The notes beneath the pieces are model-generated. The model did not search any database, was not told the DNA's origin, and saw only the letters and a program-made list of their open reading frames with translations. 64,000 bases of DNA from Chlamydomonas sphaeroides (Eukaryota > Chlorophyta > Chlorophyceae > Chlamydomonadales > Chlamydomonadaceae), in contig BDDC01000009.1 in NCBI GenBank assembly GCA_001662425.1, forward strand, positions 73,325 to 137,324, written 5' to 3'. Below are positions 1 through 12,053 of this stretch, piece by piece. Numbering within the stretch: position 1 is the stretch's first letter; each line of letters begins with the position of its first letter. The translations under genes were made by a program, and so were the position numbers.

Positions 1-121
1 TGACCCCCACATACACCACAACATGCTACTGTGATGCGAACAAAATGTGTCTGGTTCCATAGCACGGCATTTCGCGCCAACAGCTCGCAGCGGGGGCAAG
101 GCCCAACGCGAGCTCGGCAGA
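1..121 (+). promoter_or_regulatory. Upstream region of DNA2 (partial)
   Basis: This is the sequence before the proposed DNA2 start at 122. It is less GC-rich than the coding DNA that follows, as expected for a promoter or 5' leader. I see no clear TATA box. The upstream part is cut by the window edge. Confidence 0.4.
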
Positions 122-3100
122 ATGGGAGGCGGCAAGGTAAGCCCCCTTTTAGGCGCACTGCCACGATTGCGATGAATCGGTGGGGCTGACGTTACAACGC
201 ATCCGGGCGGGATTCTCTTGCTCGAACGCAGAACAAGTCGCTGGCGCTGCAGAAGCAGCGGACCGGAGCTGATATCACGAAATTTCTGGAGCGCAAAGGC
301 TCTGGTTCCGGCGCGGTAGGAAGCAGAGCAGCGGGCATGCCTGCTGAAGGCCTGAGACTCCTGCGACACCCCTCCCCATTCGCCTCAGCAGGCTGCAGGC
401 GGAACCGGCCGACCAGGCGGCCCGGGATCTCCAGGTTCGCAGCACACCTTGCACACGTGCCTTTCCACCTTGCGTTAGGAGTCCCGCACGTCCTACCCGC
501 AGATGGCCGGCACGTTGCCGGCATCCGGCTCCCGGGCGGGCGCGCACCCACGCCCGGCAAGCACCTGCTCGACAATGTCGTTCTCAGCCAGGACGTGGAC
601 GACGGCGAGCTGCAGGTCGTCTGGGCCAGCTCGCCAGCGGCTGCCTATTCGCCATTCAAGGTACACCCCCGCCGCGCCCCTGATCCCCACGGCGCCCCAC
701 GCCTGTGTTCAGCCGACCCCCAATCTTTTCCCATGCCCGCTGGGCGTCGGCGTGTCGCAGGATGGGACCAGCACGTCGCAGCCTGGCGCCAGGGACTCCC
801 AAGCTAGCCGCGACGGCGGCCGCCGCGGCTCCCAGCGCGGCACCGCTGACGCGGCAGCGGCTGGAGCTCGTGGCGCTGGTGCGATCGGCGAGCCGCTACA
901 GGACCTGCTGCTGGATCGGCGCAGCAGCCACGGGTGAGAACGGCAGGGCTCGTCATGGCGATGCTGATGCTGCGAATCTAGCCTGGCAGAGGGTTGAGGG
1001 CCGGCTGTCCTCCATCACGTCCTGACCCGCATGCGCCTGTGTTTCAGAGCGGCGTCCACGTCGGCGCCGGGCATGGCCGCGGGGTCCCGCGCCGGCGACC
1101 CGCAGCAGCTCGGCACAGCGGCGCCCAGCGGCGCCGCAGCTGCTGCATCCACGCAGCGCGGCTTTGACGAAGCCGGCGACACGCTCATGGCCGAGGTGCT
1201 CGCGGGCACAGAGGCCTACCAGACGCCTCACGCCACCAAACATGCCGGGTACGTGCCTTCCCGGCCCCTGCCATCAGCCCTGCCCGTGTCCCGCGCCTGG
1301 CGAGCCTTCGCGCATCAGACACCCCCGGACGCCTGCCGGTGCCCTGCCACAGGCTGTTGCGGTGCGGCGGCGTCGGCAGCGGCCGCAGCGGCGGCGACGG
1401 CAGCCGCACGGGGCTGGGCGTGTTCACGCCGCTGGCCGCCTGGACGCAGGGCGGCAAGCGGCCGCTGCTGGCCTCGGGCCGCAAGTACGGCTCCGGCACC
1501 AGCGCCAACAAGCGCCGGGCGCTGCTCGACATCCTGGACCAGGTGCGGCAGGGGGCGGTACGGGGCGTCCGGGTGGTCGGGGGCGGAGAAGGCGGCAGGT
1601 CGAGGCTGTGGTACCAGCGTGTGCCCCCTCCTAGGGTCGTAGTAGAGTACCACCGGCGTGTGCGGAGAGCAAGGAGCGGAGAGCGAGGGCAGCGAAAGGG
1701 CACTCGATCTTCTCCGCCCGCGGTGGCCGGCCTGCGGGGGCGACCTTGTCGCCACGGCTGCCTGGGCCGACGCTCCCGTGTGCCTTGCGGCTCGGCAGGT
1801 GGAGCAGATGGTCAAGCACCGCGCGCCCGGCGTCAGCCAGGCCTGCGCACCGCTGCAGCCGCAGCCGCCGGGCGAGTGCTCGCCGGGGCAGGGCGGCATC
1901 ATGGCGCCGCAGCATGCGCGGGAGCCAACGCGGGCCTTGGATGAGGCCGGTGGGCAGGAGGAGGGGGTTGGGCTGCAGCGCGCGCCGTCGGCCGCGCTGG
2001 TCACGCCGCCGCCGTCGCAGCCCGGGATGCCGGACGTCGTCAGGGGCGAGGCCGGGGCGGAGGCCGACTGCCAGCTACCGACGCCGCGGCGGCAGCTCGA
2101 CCTGCCGTCGGCAGTGACGCCGCCACCAGACGGGCACGCTGACCAGCAGGACGGCGGTGTACACGCTGGCTCGGCGAGCGCCCCGCCGGGCCCGCGCTGG
2201 CAGCCGACGGCGCCATCCCTGGCAGGCCACAGCACAGCCAGCGTGGGATCGGCGCCCCAGGCGGCAACCGAGCCCCCAACCTTCAGCGGTGCCCTGAGCG
2301 GCGAGCCGGCGCGCGGTGGGCTGCCCGCCTCTTGCGGGGGGCCGCCGCCTGCCACAGCCAGCATGCCGCCGCGCCACCCGCACGCCGGCATGATGCCGCC
2401 GCCCGCGGTAGCCCCCATGCCGGCCAGCCAGCGCCAGGCGGGGGCGGGTGCGACCCCTGGCAGCGCGCCGCCTCCTCCCAGCGCCAGCGCCCAGCGCTTC
2501 GCCACGCCGCCCGTCGCGAGTCAGTGGAGTGCGCCTGCGGCATCGAGCCACGCCAGCAACGGACCCCGGCCGCAAACGCAGCCCGCCCTGGGGGGCCGGG
2601 ACTCGGTGTCGCCGCCCAGTGGCGGCAGCCACGCACCGGCCTGGCAAGGCCGGCCGCCTGTGGGAGGCAGCCAGGCAGGCTGGGCTGGGCCCGGCAGCAC
2701 GGGCCCGCCAGTCAGCCAGGGCGGCAGCCGGCCGGGGCCCTCGCCCGCGAGCGCCTTCGCCGCGGCCGCTGCCTCCCACCAGCCGGGGCGTCCGCAGTCC
2801 CAGCCGCAGCCAGGACTGAGCGCGCCGCCGCCCGTCACCACGCAGCAGCAGCCCGCCCCCGCGAAGCCGGGGCCGTTTGCCAGCCAGACGCCCTCGTCAC
2901 AGCACTGCGGCCACCCGCGACCGTGGCAGCCGCCGGCCTGCCCCCAGGCCGCCACGCAGCAGCTGCCAGGCCCGCAGGCGCAGCCCGCAGCCGGGCCGCA
3001 CGCGCAGCAGCTGCAGCAGCCGCAGGCGGCAGCGGCCCAGCCCCTAGCGGTGGCGCCGACGCAGGCGGCTCCGGCGCCAGCGCCCCCACAGCAGCCCGCC

Positions 3101-6100
3101 ACCACCGCCGCAGCCGCAGGCCCCAAGGTTATTGACACCTCGGGTGGCGACGACGACGACTGGGACATGGACGACATCGACATTGATGCCGTAGTGGCGC
3201 GGCACGGCTCCAGCGGCGGCGGCGCGGCCGCCGCCGAAGCTGCACCTACCGCCACCGCGCCCACCGCCGCTGCGCCGGCCGCGCCGGCTTGGCAGCCGCC
3301 GCCGGCCGAAACGGCGCAGCGCTCCTGGCAGCCGCCCGCTGGCACTGCGCCCTCTGCCCGACCTCGGCCCGCCCAAGGCGCGGGTCCCCAGCCTGCCGCC
3401 GCGCCGCAGCCTAGCGCCGCCGCCGGCTCGGCCGCCGGCTGCTGTGCTGCGGTCGATGTGGGCGCCGCCACCGTCGCTGGCTGCGCCTTGGTGGTGCCGA
3501 GTTTCCGTCGCGAGGATGTGTACCACATGGTGCTGGAGGTGACGGACCGCTACAACTGGGAGCCGCCCCACAAGCTTCTGCGCTGCTTCAACGAGGGCAA
3601 GGTGCGGGATGAGGCGGCGCTGGGGAGGCCTGCTGATCCGTTGGAAAGCGCGCCTGCCAAGGGGAAGGGGTCCCCGGTGTCACCGCACCTGGCTGCGCTG
3701 CGGCCCGAGGCAGAGCTGGGGCCCTAATCCACGAGGAAGGGGGCCTGCGGCTGCCGTGGTTTGCGGCAGCGCATGGACCCTACAACGGAGCTCAGGTTCT
3801 CGGGGTCCACCGCGCTGCGCCAGGCAGCGCCCAGCCCGTGCCGAGCTGCGCGGCGCCGCGCCCTGCTGCTGCCCCACGTGGCGCCTGCAGGGCAGCGAGC
3901 TGACGGTGGCGCTGGAGGGCGCGTGGATGGCGCTGGCCGTGCAGCCGGGCGACCCGGTCAACGTGGTGGGCGGCCGGGCCTGGCCCAGCGCGCAGGTGCG
4001 TGGGAGAGACGGGCCGCGCATGCCCTGGACAGGGGGCCCCTGGGGGCCGAGCTGGGTGGGCATCCCCACCCGGCACCCTCCACACGACCTGCGGCTCTGC
4101 ATGCGGCTGAGCTGCGGCGCTGCGTGCCTCGCCTCGGTGCCTTGCTGCTTGCCGTCCGCAGGGTCCCGGCGTGACACTGGACGACGAGGAGGGGCTGCTG
4201 GTGCTGCACCCCGACGTGCTGCTGGGAGGTGAGGGACAGGCTGAGATCAGCCGCTTGGGGTGCGGCCGCAGGCGAACCGTCGTGCTCTGTGCAGCCCAAG
4301 GGCGGCGTTCGCCTTCCCCCCGTCGCCGGTAACGGGGTGGGCGTTTGCAGTGTTGGGCCCGAGCTTCTGGCTCGGTTTGCGACTGACTAGTTCCCTACTC
4401 CCTCGGTACATCCCCACGTCGCCATGTGCGCAGCAAGCTCTGCCGAGTGCGACATTGTGCCGCCGGGGGTCGCTCCCGCCGTCCACGGTGCAAGGCCTCG
4501 CAGTGCGCACGCGTGTTGCTGACCAAGCCAGCGCCGCCCTCGGCACCGCAGGCACGCGGCTGGTGACGGCCAACAGCTGCATGCGGCGCGCCTGGCTGCA
4601 GGAGCGCGTGTCGCCGGGCGCCGGCTGCCTTCCCATGCTGGTGGGCAACGTGGTGCACGCGCTGCTGCAGAGCGCCATGCAGGTGGGGGCCAGAGGGGCA
4701 CTGGGGCAGGGCGGTGGGTTGGGGCGGGGTAGGGCCGTGAGGGACAGGGTGTCAGGTTGGACGGCATGTGGAAGCACGCTAGGGTGTCACGGGCCGGCGC
4801 TCCTGGAGCGTCGCGGGCCAGGGCCTCGCGGCAGCTGGAGGGAAATGGGCTGCAGTGCACGTGACCGGGAGCTGGCAGCGGGGGTCACTCGTGAGTGGGC
4901 TGGTCAGGTCGTCCTGGCATGCTCCAGCCGCGGTGGGCCGCTGCTCATGGTGCCGCTGCGCCCGGTGCGCCCGCAGGCGGCGATGGAGGGCAGGCTGGAC
5001 CGTGCGGCGCTGGCCGATGAGGTGCGTCGGTGCAGCTGGCGGGCCAGCAGGATGCGCTGCACGGCGCCGCCCACCAGCACGGCGCCGCCCAGGGCCGCTG
5101 GGACGGAGCGGCCGCTGGCAGGCGCCTCGATTTCGCCTCCCTGCGGCCGAGTTCCTCAACCGCTTCACCGACGCACCGTTGCGGCACTGCGTATCAGGCA
5201 CCCACTGCCCGGCACTTGCGACACACGCTGCGCCGACGCTGCGGCCACCGTGCTATGCCTGCTAAACCCTGCCCGGCCCGGCCACCCCGCGCTCGCTCCA
5301 GGCCCACGCCGTCGTGGCGTCCTGCAGCTCTGAGCTGGTGGGCATCGGCTCGGACGAGCAGGCCGCCAGCGCCAAGGTGTTCCAGCAGCTGGATCGCATC
5401 GTGGCCTGGTGCGAGCGGTACATCCCGGGAGCCACATCGCGCGGCCGCGCCCAGGCCGCCGGTGCCGGCGCAGGCCACCCCTGCGCGCCGGGCTGCGGCA
5501 GCCAGGTGGAGGAGGTGGTGCCGTGGCAGTTCTCAGGCGCGGGCCGGCCGGCGCGCAAGCCCAGCGTGCTGCACTGCCGCATTGACCGCGTTGTGGACAT
5601 TGAGGAGTACGTGTCGGCGCCCGTGTTTGGGTTCAAGGGCCAGATGGACGCGACGCTGGCGGTGACGCTGACGTGCGTGGAGGAGGGCGCGCTGCCGCCG
5701 GGGCAGATGACGGTGCCGCAGGCCTTCCAGCAGGGCCGGCAGCAGCAGCACGCGTGGGACGCTGCGGCGGCGCAGGGGCAGCCGCAGCCGCGGCCCTGGT
5801 CAGCGCCGGGAACAGGAGCCATGCAGCAGAGGCAGGCGGCGGCTAGGGCAGCGGCGGAGTCCCCTTGCTTCCACGGCGCCCAAGCCGGCGCCTTGCAGGT
5901 CGGCCTGCACTGTCAGGGCTCGGGCTCGGCTACGAAGCAGCCGGCAGCGGCGCCGCACAGCGCGGCAACGGCAGCGGCGCCGCCCAGCCTGCAGCGCCAG
6001 GGCAGCTGGCCGGGCCCCGGCAGCGGCAGCGCGCCGCTCGCCGGCGGCCCGCAGCACCCTCAGCCTCAGCCGGCCGCGCCGTGGCAGCCGCCTCCTGCGC

Positions 6101-9100
6101 GGCCAGGCGTCAGCAGCGAGACGCTGTTTGTGCCGTTTGAGTTCAAGACGGCCTTCAACGACTCCAGGAGCACGGGCGTCAAGCCAGACCACAAGGCCCA
6201 GGTGCGCATGCCCGCCCTGGCCTCGGCCTCGGCCGCGGCCTCGGCGCTCCCACCCCCATGCAGCCGCGTGACTAACATGCGCTCAAGTTGACTCTCAGTG
6301 GTGCATGGCCCTTGTTGCCTGCCCTACTCGATGCAAGGGCCCCACCTCACCGCGCTCTCGACCCATGCCACCACCGACGGACGGCCCACCCCACGCACCC
6401 ACTCCAGCATCACAACCCAACCCAACCCTTCTCCCCCACTCCACCACTCCGCCCCCCTTTCAGGTGCTGCTGTACCAGCTGCTGATGCAGGAGCGCTACC
6501 GCCAGCCGCCCGGCCCCGGCCTGCTGTGGTGGTCGGGCGACCAGACCATGGCCGCCATCCACCACAACCCCGCGGAGCTGGCAGGGCTGATGCGCCTGCG
6601 CAACGAGCTCGCGGCCGCGCTCGCGGCGCCGGCCGAGTGCCAGGCGCAGGCCGCGCCGCCGCCGGGCAGCGGCCTCCGGCCGTGGGACTGCTCAGGCTGT
6701 GAGGTCAAGGCCGCGTGCGCACTGCTGCTGGCCGACCAGCGGCGCAAGGCGGCGCTCGCCGAGGCCGAGGGCCGTCCGGTGAGTTGCGTTAGCGTTAGCG
6801 GTGCGGTGCGGTCGGGGCAGCGGGCAGCAGGCGGGGGCTGCTGCTGCGGAGGTGGGTGGTTGCCGAGGCGTGTTGCGCTGCTGCGCTGTTGGCTGGGCCC
6901 CGCGCAGGTGCCGCAGCCGCCGCCGACGCGGGACGATGTGCTCAACGAGGACCACGCGGATCTCGTGCGGTCGGTGCGGGCGCAGGACGCCGAATTTTTC
7001 GACCACTGGTCCCGCCTGGTGGACCTGGAGGAGGGCGCCGCACGAGATGACCGCGCCATGGTGGGGCCCGCCCCTGTTGGTGCCGCGCCGTGGCGCTGCT
7101 TGCCCCCGGGCCATTACCTTACGTGACCAAGCACATGCCCCGTGACGGCGGCTCTAGCGTGCCCTGCCGTGACCCCTGCCGTGACCCCTGTCGTGCCCTG
7201 CCGTGACCCGGCAGATGTGGGCCATGGGCGGCCGGCAGCGCGAGCGCCGCGGCGGCTGCGTGGCGGGCCTGGTGCTGGACCACGAGCTGCCTCCCCGCAC
7301 CGACGAGCGAGGCAGGACACGGCACACGTACGTCTTCAGGCGCTTGCCAGAGCAGAGCTCCGGCCACACGCAGGCGCAGCGACAGCAGCAGCTGGGGCCT
7401 GCGGCGCCGGCGGCCGGGCCGCAGGAGGGGCCGGCGGCGGCCGGGCCCGGGCCTAGCGACGGCGAGGACATCGGCTCGGAGGATGAGCGGGACTTGGGCA
7501 TCATGGAGGAGGGCGGAGGTGTGGGCGTGGAGGCCGCTGGGGAGGGCGAGGGCGCGGGGCTGCTGTGCTGCGGCTTCGTGCTGGGCGACCGCGGCGTGCT
7601 GAGCCTGGAGGGGCGCCACGTGGCGGCGGCGCGCGCGGCCGTGGAGGCGGCGACGCCGGTAAGGACAACGCGCAGTGGCCTAGGGGCCTTGGGGCAAGCT
7701 GCTTGCTTCGTTGGCTGCGCGGCCCCGAACTCCAAATTTTCCGCTCACCCGTCCGCCAACCCTGCTGGCCGCAGGAGACGCTCACGCTGTCGACCGACAA
7801 GCCCCTGCGCCACGAGCGCCTGCTGCGCCTGGCCGCCGGCCCGGAGCCGGTGACGGGCGCCGCGCCCGTGCCTTGCCCCGGCCTCGGCCCCAGCGCCCCC
7901 GTCACGTGGCGCCTGGACAAGGAGGAGGCGGCGTCCGTGTTCTGCCAGATGCGGCGGAACCTGTCGCTGCTGGCGCTGCCGGAGGTGCAGCACAGCAAGC
8001 GCGATCCTTGGAACGCCAGGAAGCAGCGCGACGCGCCGCCCAAGGACCTGGACGCCGCGGCCAAGGCGCGCGAGGACAACCTGCGGCAGCTCAGGAAGCT
8101 GGTGATCGACCTGGAGGCGCCGCGGCAGGGCGGCGGCGCCGCGGCCCTCGGCGGCTGCTCGCAGATCCAGCTCAGTGGTGCGATCAGGGGTGCTTGCACA
8201 AAGGCTTCCAGGCAGACCGGGGGTGTAGGGCTCGTCAGCAACGGTTCTCGTTCTGCCGAGTCGGCAGCATGCGGTGCCCCGTAGGGCCGTCGCGGTACCG
8301 TGGTCGCGGGCAGGGTGCACCAGCAGGGGCCTCAGGCGCTGCCCCTGCTGCGCCCACCCGTCCCGCGCACCGCCCCGCAGGCCCCAGCTCGCTGCCGTGC
8401 GCCAGCAGCCAGGCCGCCAGCCAGGCGGTGGCGCGCAACGCCTACCTGGCTCGCGTGCACCGCAGCCTGAACAGCGACCAGCTGGAGGCGGCCACACGGG
8501 CGCTGACCATGCAGGCGCGCAGGGGAGGGCGCACGAGTGGTCCGGAGAGGGCTCTAGGGCAGGGTGGTGGGACGTATCCGCGGGCTGGGGCCCGGGGCGA
8601 CGCTGGTCACACCGCCTGCTTAAGCCCAGTGCGCGAGCCCTCCTCCATGCTCCCTCCTACATACCGCCTCCGACATACTCCCTCCAACAAGCTCCTTGCT
8701 CCCCCTGCTCGCCTGTCCGCAGGACTACGCCATCCTGCTGGGCATGCCCGGCAGCGGCAAGACCACCACCATCGTGCACATCGTGCGGGTGCGTGTCGCC
8801 ACACCCGCACACATACAGCCTAGCCCGCGCGCCCTGCCGCGCGCCACGCTTCCGCCACCTGCCCGAGGCCCCAGCCTGCGCGCCAGCTGCTTGCTGCATC
8901 ACTTCCGCCTCCTGCCTGCCTCCCGCAGCACCCCCCCAAGCGCTGGTGGCGGTGGGCAATTGCATCACGCGCACCCGTGGCAAACCGTGGCCCTGCCCGC
9001 CACTCCCTCCCTCCTGCCTGCCTCCTTCCTCCGCCCCAGGCGCTGGTTGCTGCGGGCAACAAGGTGCTCGTGTCGTCCTACACCCACAGCGCCGTGGACA

Positions 9101-11352
9101 ACATCTTGGCCAAGCTGGCGGAGGGCAACGCAGCCGCCGAGGCGCAGGGCCACCGGGCCATCGCCTTCCTGCGCCTCGCGCCCTCGCGCCAGGCGGTGCA
9201 GCCCGGCCTGCGCGAGTACATGCCGGGCGGGGCGCGCTGGCCCAACACCAGCTCCGCGGGGCTGCGGGAGGCCATGCGGCAGGCGCACGTGGTGAGAGCT
9301 GGGGGCCTGTAGCGGCGCCAGCTCGGCGTGCGGGGACGCGTGGCGGGTCGTGCGGTGGCGTACGCCGGTGGCTGCGGGACTCGTGCTGGTGCTGGCCGCG
9401 CCGGGTGGTGCTCGCATTCCGCTGCTGCTGCTTGCTGCCCCGCTTGCGTTGCCCTCCCTTCTCCTCTCCTCGGAACCCCCTCCTGCCGCAACTCGCTTCA
9501 TCCCCGCCGCTGCCGCACTGCCACCTGGCCCTGCCGCTCCGCCCCCAGGTGGGCACCACCTGCCTGTCCACCAGCCACCCGCTGCTGGAGGGCACCACCT
9601 TTGGCGTCGTCATCCTGGACGAGGCGTCGCAGGTGGGATGGGCGTGGCGGCGTGGGGACGTGGGGGTGGGGCGTCCATGCCTGTGGCCGACGTGACTGCG
9701 TGCGCTCTGCCGTCAGCTGGTCCCGCGCCTCGGCCCACGGCTGTGTTTGCTAACCTCACAACCACCTTTCCCCCCACCTCCACCCTCGTACAGGCCACGC
9801 TGCCCGTGTCCCTGGGCTGCCTGGCGCTGGGCCGCTCCTTCCTACTGGTGGGCGACCACTACCAGCTCAGCCCGCTGGTGCGCAGCAGGCAGGCGGCGCA
9901 AGGCGGCCTGGCCACCAGCCTCTTCAGGCGCCTGTCGGAGGCGCACCCGCAGGTACGGCGACAGGGAAGAAGGGCCTGTCGCGCAGGGTGGCGGCCGGCT
10001 CGCTTGCGGCGCTTCCGCAACGCCGCCTCGAACCCTGCCATGCCGTGCCGTTTCCCCCGGCCAGGCGGTGGTGACGCTGCGGCGGCAGTACCGCATGGCC
10101 GCCGACATCATGGCGCTCTCCAACGCCCTCGTGTACGCCGGCCGCATGGTGGCCGGCAGCGAGGCCGTCGCCAGCGCGCAGCTGGAGCTTCCGCGCCTGC
10201 CGCAGCTGCTGCAGCAGCAGCAGCCCGGCAGCTCCGCCCCTGCTGCGCCGCCGCGGCCCGCTCCTGCCTCGGGGCCCTCACCAGGACCCCGGCTGGCGCC
10301 CTGGCCGCCCGGCTGGGTCGTGCCGCCCTGGCTGGCGGCGGCGCTGGACCCGGCGCGGCGGGTGGTGTTCCTGGACACGCGGGCGGCGGCCGAGTGCCGC
10401 GACGTCAAGGTGGCGGACGGCTTCGTCAACCCGGGCGAGGTGCGCGGCTGGGGGGCCAAGGGGCAGCGGCGAGAGACCTGGGGGCCAAGGGGCGGCGGCG
10501 GGCTCGTGCTCTGCCAGGGGGAGTTCCCGGCGCGTGGAGGCGGGCGCGCGGATGGCAGCCGGCTCGCGGAGCGATGCCCGCGTGACACTCGCCCAATGCA
10601 CAGTGTAAATTCGTGAAGGCTTGTATGTGTGGCTCCGGACCAAATGCCAAATGCCGTCCCCTGCCCGCAGGTCCGGCTGGTGACGGCGCTGGTGTCGGCG
10701 CTGAGTGGCGCGGGTATGGCGTTGGCCGACATCGGGGTGGCCGCCACCTACAAGGCACAGGTGGGGGGCCTCATTGGAAGGGGCCAAGGACCAGCGACGA
10801 CCGGCTGCCACGCCGCCACGTGCTGCCCCAGCAACCACCAGCGGCGGCCCCGCCTTACAGTGTCGTGCCTTCTGCCCTCCCACCGCGCCGCAGGTCGCCG
10901 CGCTGCATACCGCCCTGTCCGACCCGTCCCCGGCAGCGCCCACCTCCCCCTCCACCTCCCCTCCCACCTCCCCTTCCGCCACCGCCGCCATCTCCAACGC
11001 CCCCGCCACCGCCACCGCCGCCGCCGTGGAGGCGCTCACGGTGGACAAGTACCAGGGCCGCGACAAGGCCTGCATGCTGCTGTCGCTGGTGCGCAGCAAC
11101 GCCCGCCGCTCCGCGGGGCGGCTGCTCAGCGACTGGCAGCGAATCAACGTGGCGCTCAGCCGGGCGAGGGCCAAGCTGGTGCTGGTGGGCTGCGGCGCAA
11201 CGCTGGAGGGGGACAGGGAGGGGGCGGCGGCCGGGGCAGGCGGGGAGAGCGGCGGCGTGCCGGTGCTGGTGGCGCTCATGGCGCTGCTGCGGGAGCGGGG
11301 CTGGGTGGTGCCGTTGCCGGAGGGCGCGCTGGGGGGGCTGCCGCGACCGTGA
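122..11352 (+). CDS. DNA2: DNA replication ATP-dependent helicase/nuclease DNA2
   Basis: DNA2 trims 5' flaps in Okazaki-fragment maturation and resects DNA ends, in the nucleus. The proposed start is a 15-nt exon (122-136, MGGGK) joined in frame to 232-315, which encodes an ITKFLER motif like that at the N-terminus of plant DNA2. A 1.8-kb exon (about 1799-3601) is Pro/Ala/Gln-rich. The nuclease follows: SCMRRAW (first Fe-S Cys, about 4580), GFKGQMDA (metal Asp), VPFEFKTA (ExK) and CSGCEVKAAC (C-x2-C-x5-C). Helicase motifs: GMPGSGKTTT (Walker A, exon 8723-8788), YTHSAVDN (9040-9291), ILDEASQ (Walker B, 9549-9632), GDHYQLSP (9794-9952), RRQYRM (10065-10439), 10671-10760, and DKYQGRDK with NVALSRA in the last exon (10894-11352). 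The product is roughly 2,200 residues, about twice human DNA2. Exons between 316 and 1798 are approximate. One intron (8515-8722) appears to use a GC donor. Confidence 0.9.
7161..7209 (+). repeat. Short tandem repeat in a DNA2 intron
   Basis: Imperfect copies of a CCTGCCGTGACC unit lie directly before the acceptor of the exon beginning near 7214. No coding role is expected. Confidence 0.6.
8907..9060 (+). repeat. Duplicated intron end and exon start in DNA2
   Basis: The pyrimidine tract CCTCCTGCCTGCCTCC plus the start of the following exon occurs twice, about 100 bp apart. The upstream copy (about 8907-8970) would read ALVAVGN. The downstream copy (about 9011-9060) reads ALVAAGNKVLV and continues into the conserved helicase motif YTHSAVDN, so it is the working exon. 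The upstream copy is a ghost exon start inside the intron. Confidence 0.55.
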
Positions 11353-12053
11353 GGGCGGGCGCGGGAAGGGGTTTAGGGCGCTGGGGGTTGCCAACGCTTA
11401 TGTGGGTTGGTCGCGAGCGGGTGGGGTCGCGAGCTCGCGTGGCGTAGCGGACGTAGCAGCGGGTAGGCAGGCATTCGGGCGGACTCCCGGGGAGCTGCGT
11501 TGTGCCTTGAGATGGCACTGCTCAAGCGGTTGGTTGGGGTCGCTGCGGAGGGGCTGTATCTAGATAGATCACCGGAGCCGCACGTGCCCGGAGCCAGGTT
11601 GCTGTAGCTAGGCGGGGGTTGATGTGCTCGGGAGGACCGGCTGCGTGTCGTTTTTTGGAGGCCAGTAGTAGCAGACTGGTCAGGACGAGCCACGCGCTTT
11701 GAGGCGCGCTGTGGAGCTGTGGAGCCTTACCACAGGGCCCAACGGCACATGGCTCACGACATGCGCCGCAGCGGGCTGCTGCACACCGCATGTCAGTCAA
11801 CAGGCGGCAGTTACAGTGCCGTGCCCCACCGCCCGGCCAGCCCAGTCACCCCGCCTCATCACCACCTAACCACGCCCTGGCACCCCATGCACTCGTGCGC
11901 CCTTCGCGCTGCCGCCCGCGCGCCACCTCCGGGTCGGGGATGATCCAAGCATCGACTGTTCCACCAAGACGCCTGCGCGTAATCCCCAACTGCAATGCCC
12001 GCACACGACCGGCGCCGGGCCTCGTGTGCCAGGTGGCCGTCGCTCAGCCCCGC
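11353..12053. other. Convergent intergenic region, DNA2 / translin
   Basis: This 0.7-kb stretch holds the 3' ends of two converging genes. I see no ORF with protein-like character and no RNA gene. A TGTAA polyadenylation signal on the minus strand serves the translin gene. I found no exact TGTAA for DNA2 here. Confidence 0.6.
11811..11815 (-). terminator. TGTAA polyadenylation signal (translin gene)
   Basis: TTACA on the plus strand is TGTAA on the minus strand, about 240 nt past the translin stop codon. TGTAA is the usual green-algal polyadenylation signal. Confidence 0.5.

Noticed and set aside
7140..7212. Possible CRISPR-like array
   Set aside because: The units are short, contiguous and without spacers; it is an intronic tandem repeat in a eukaryotic gene.
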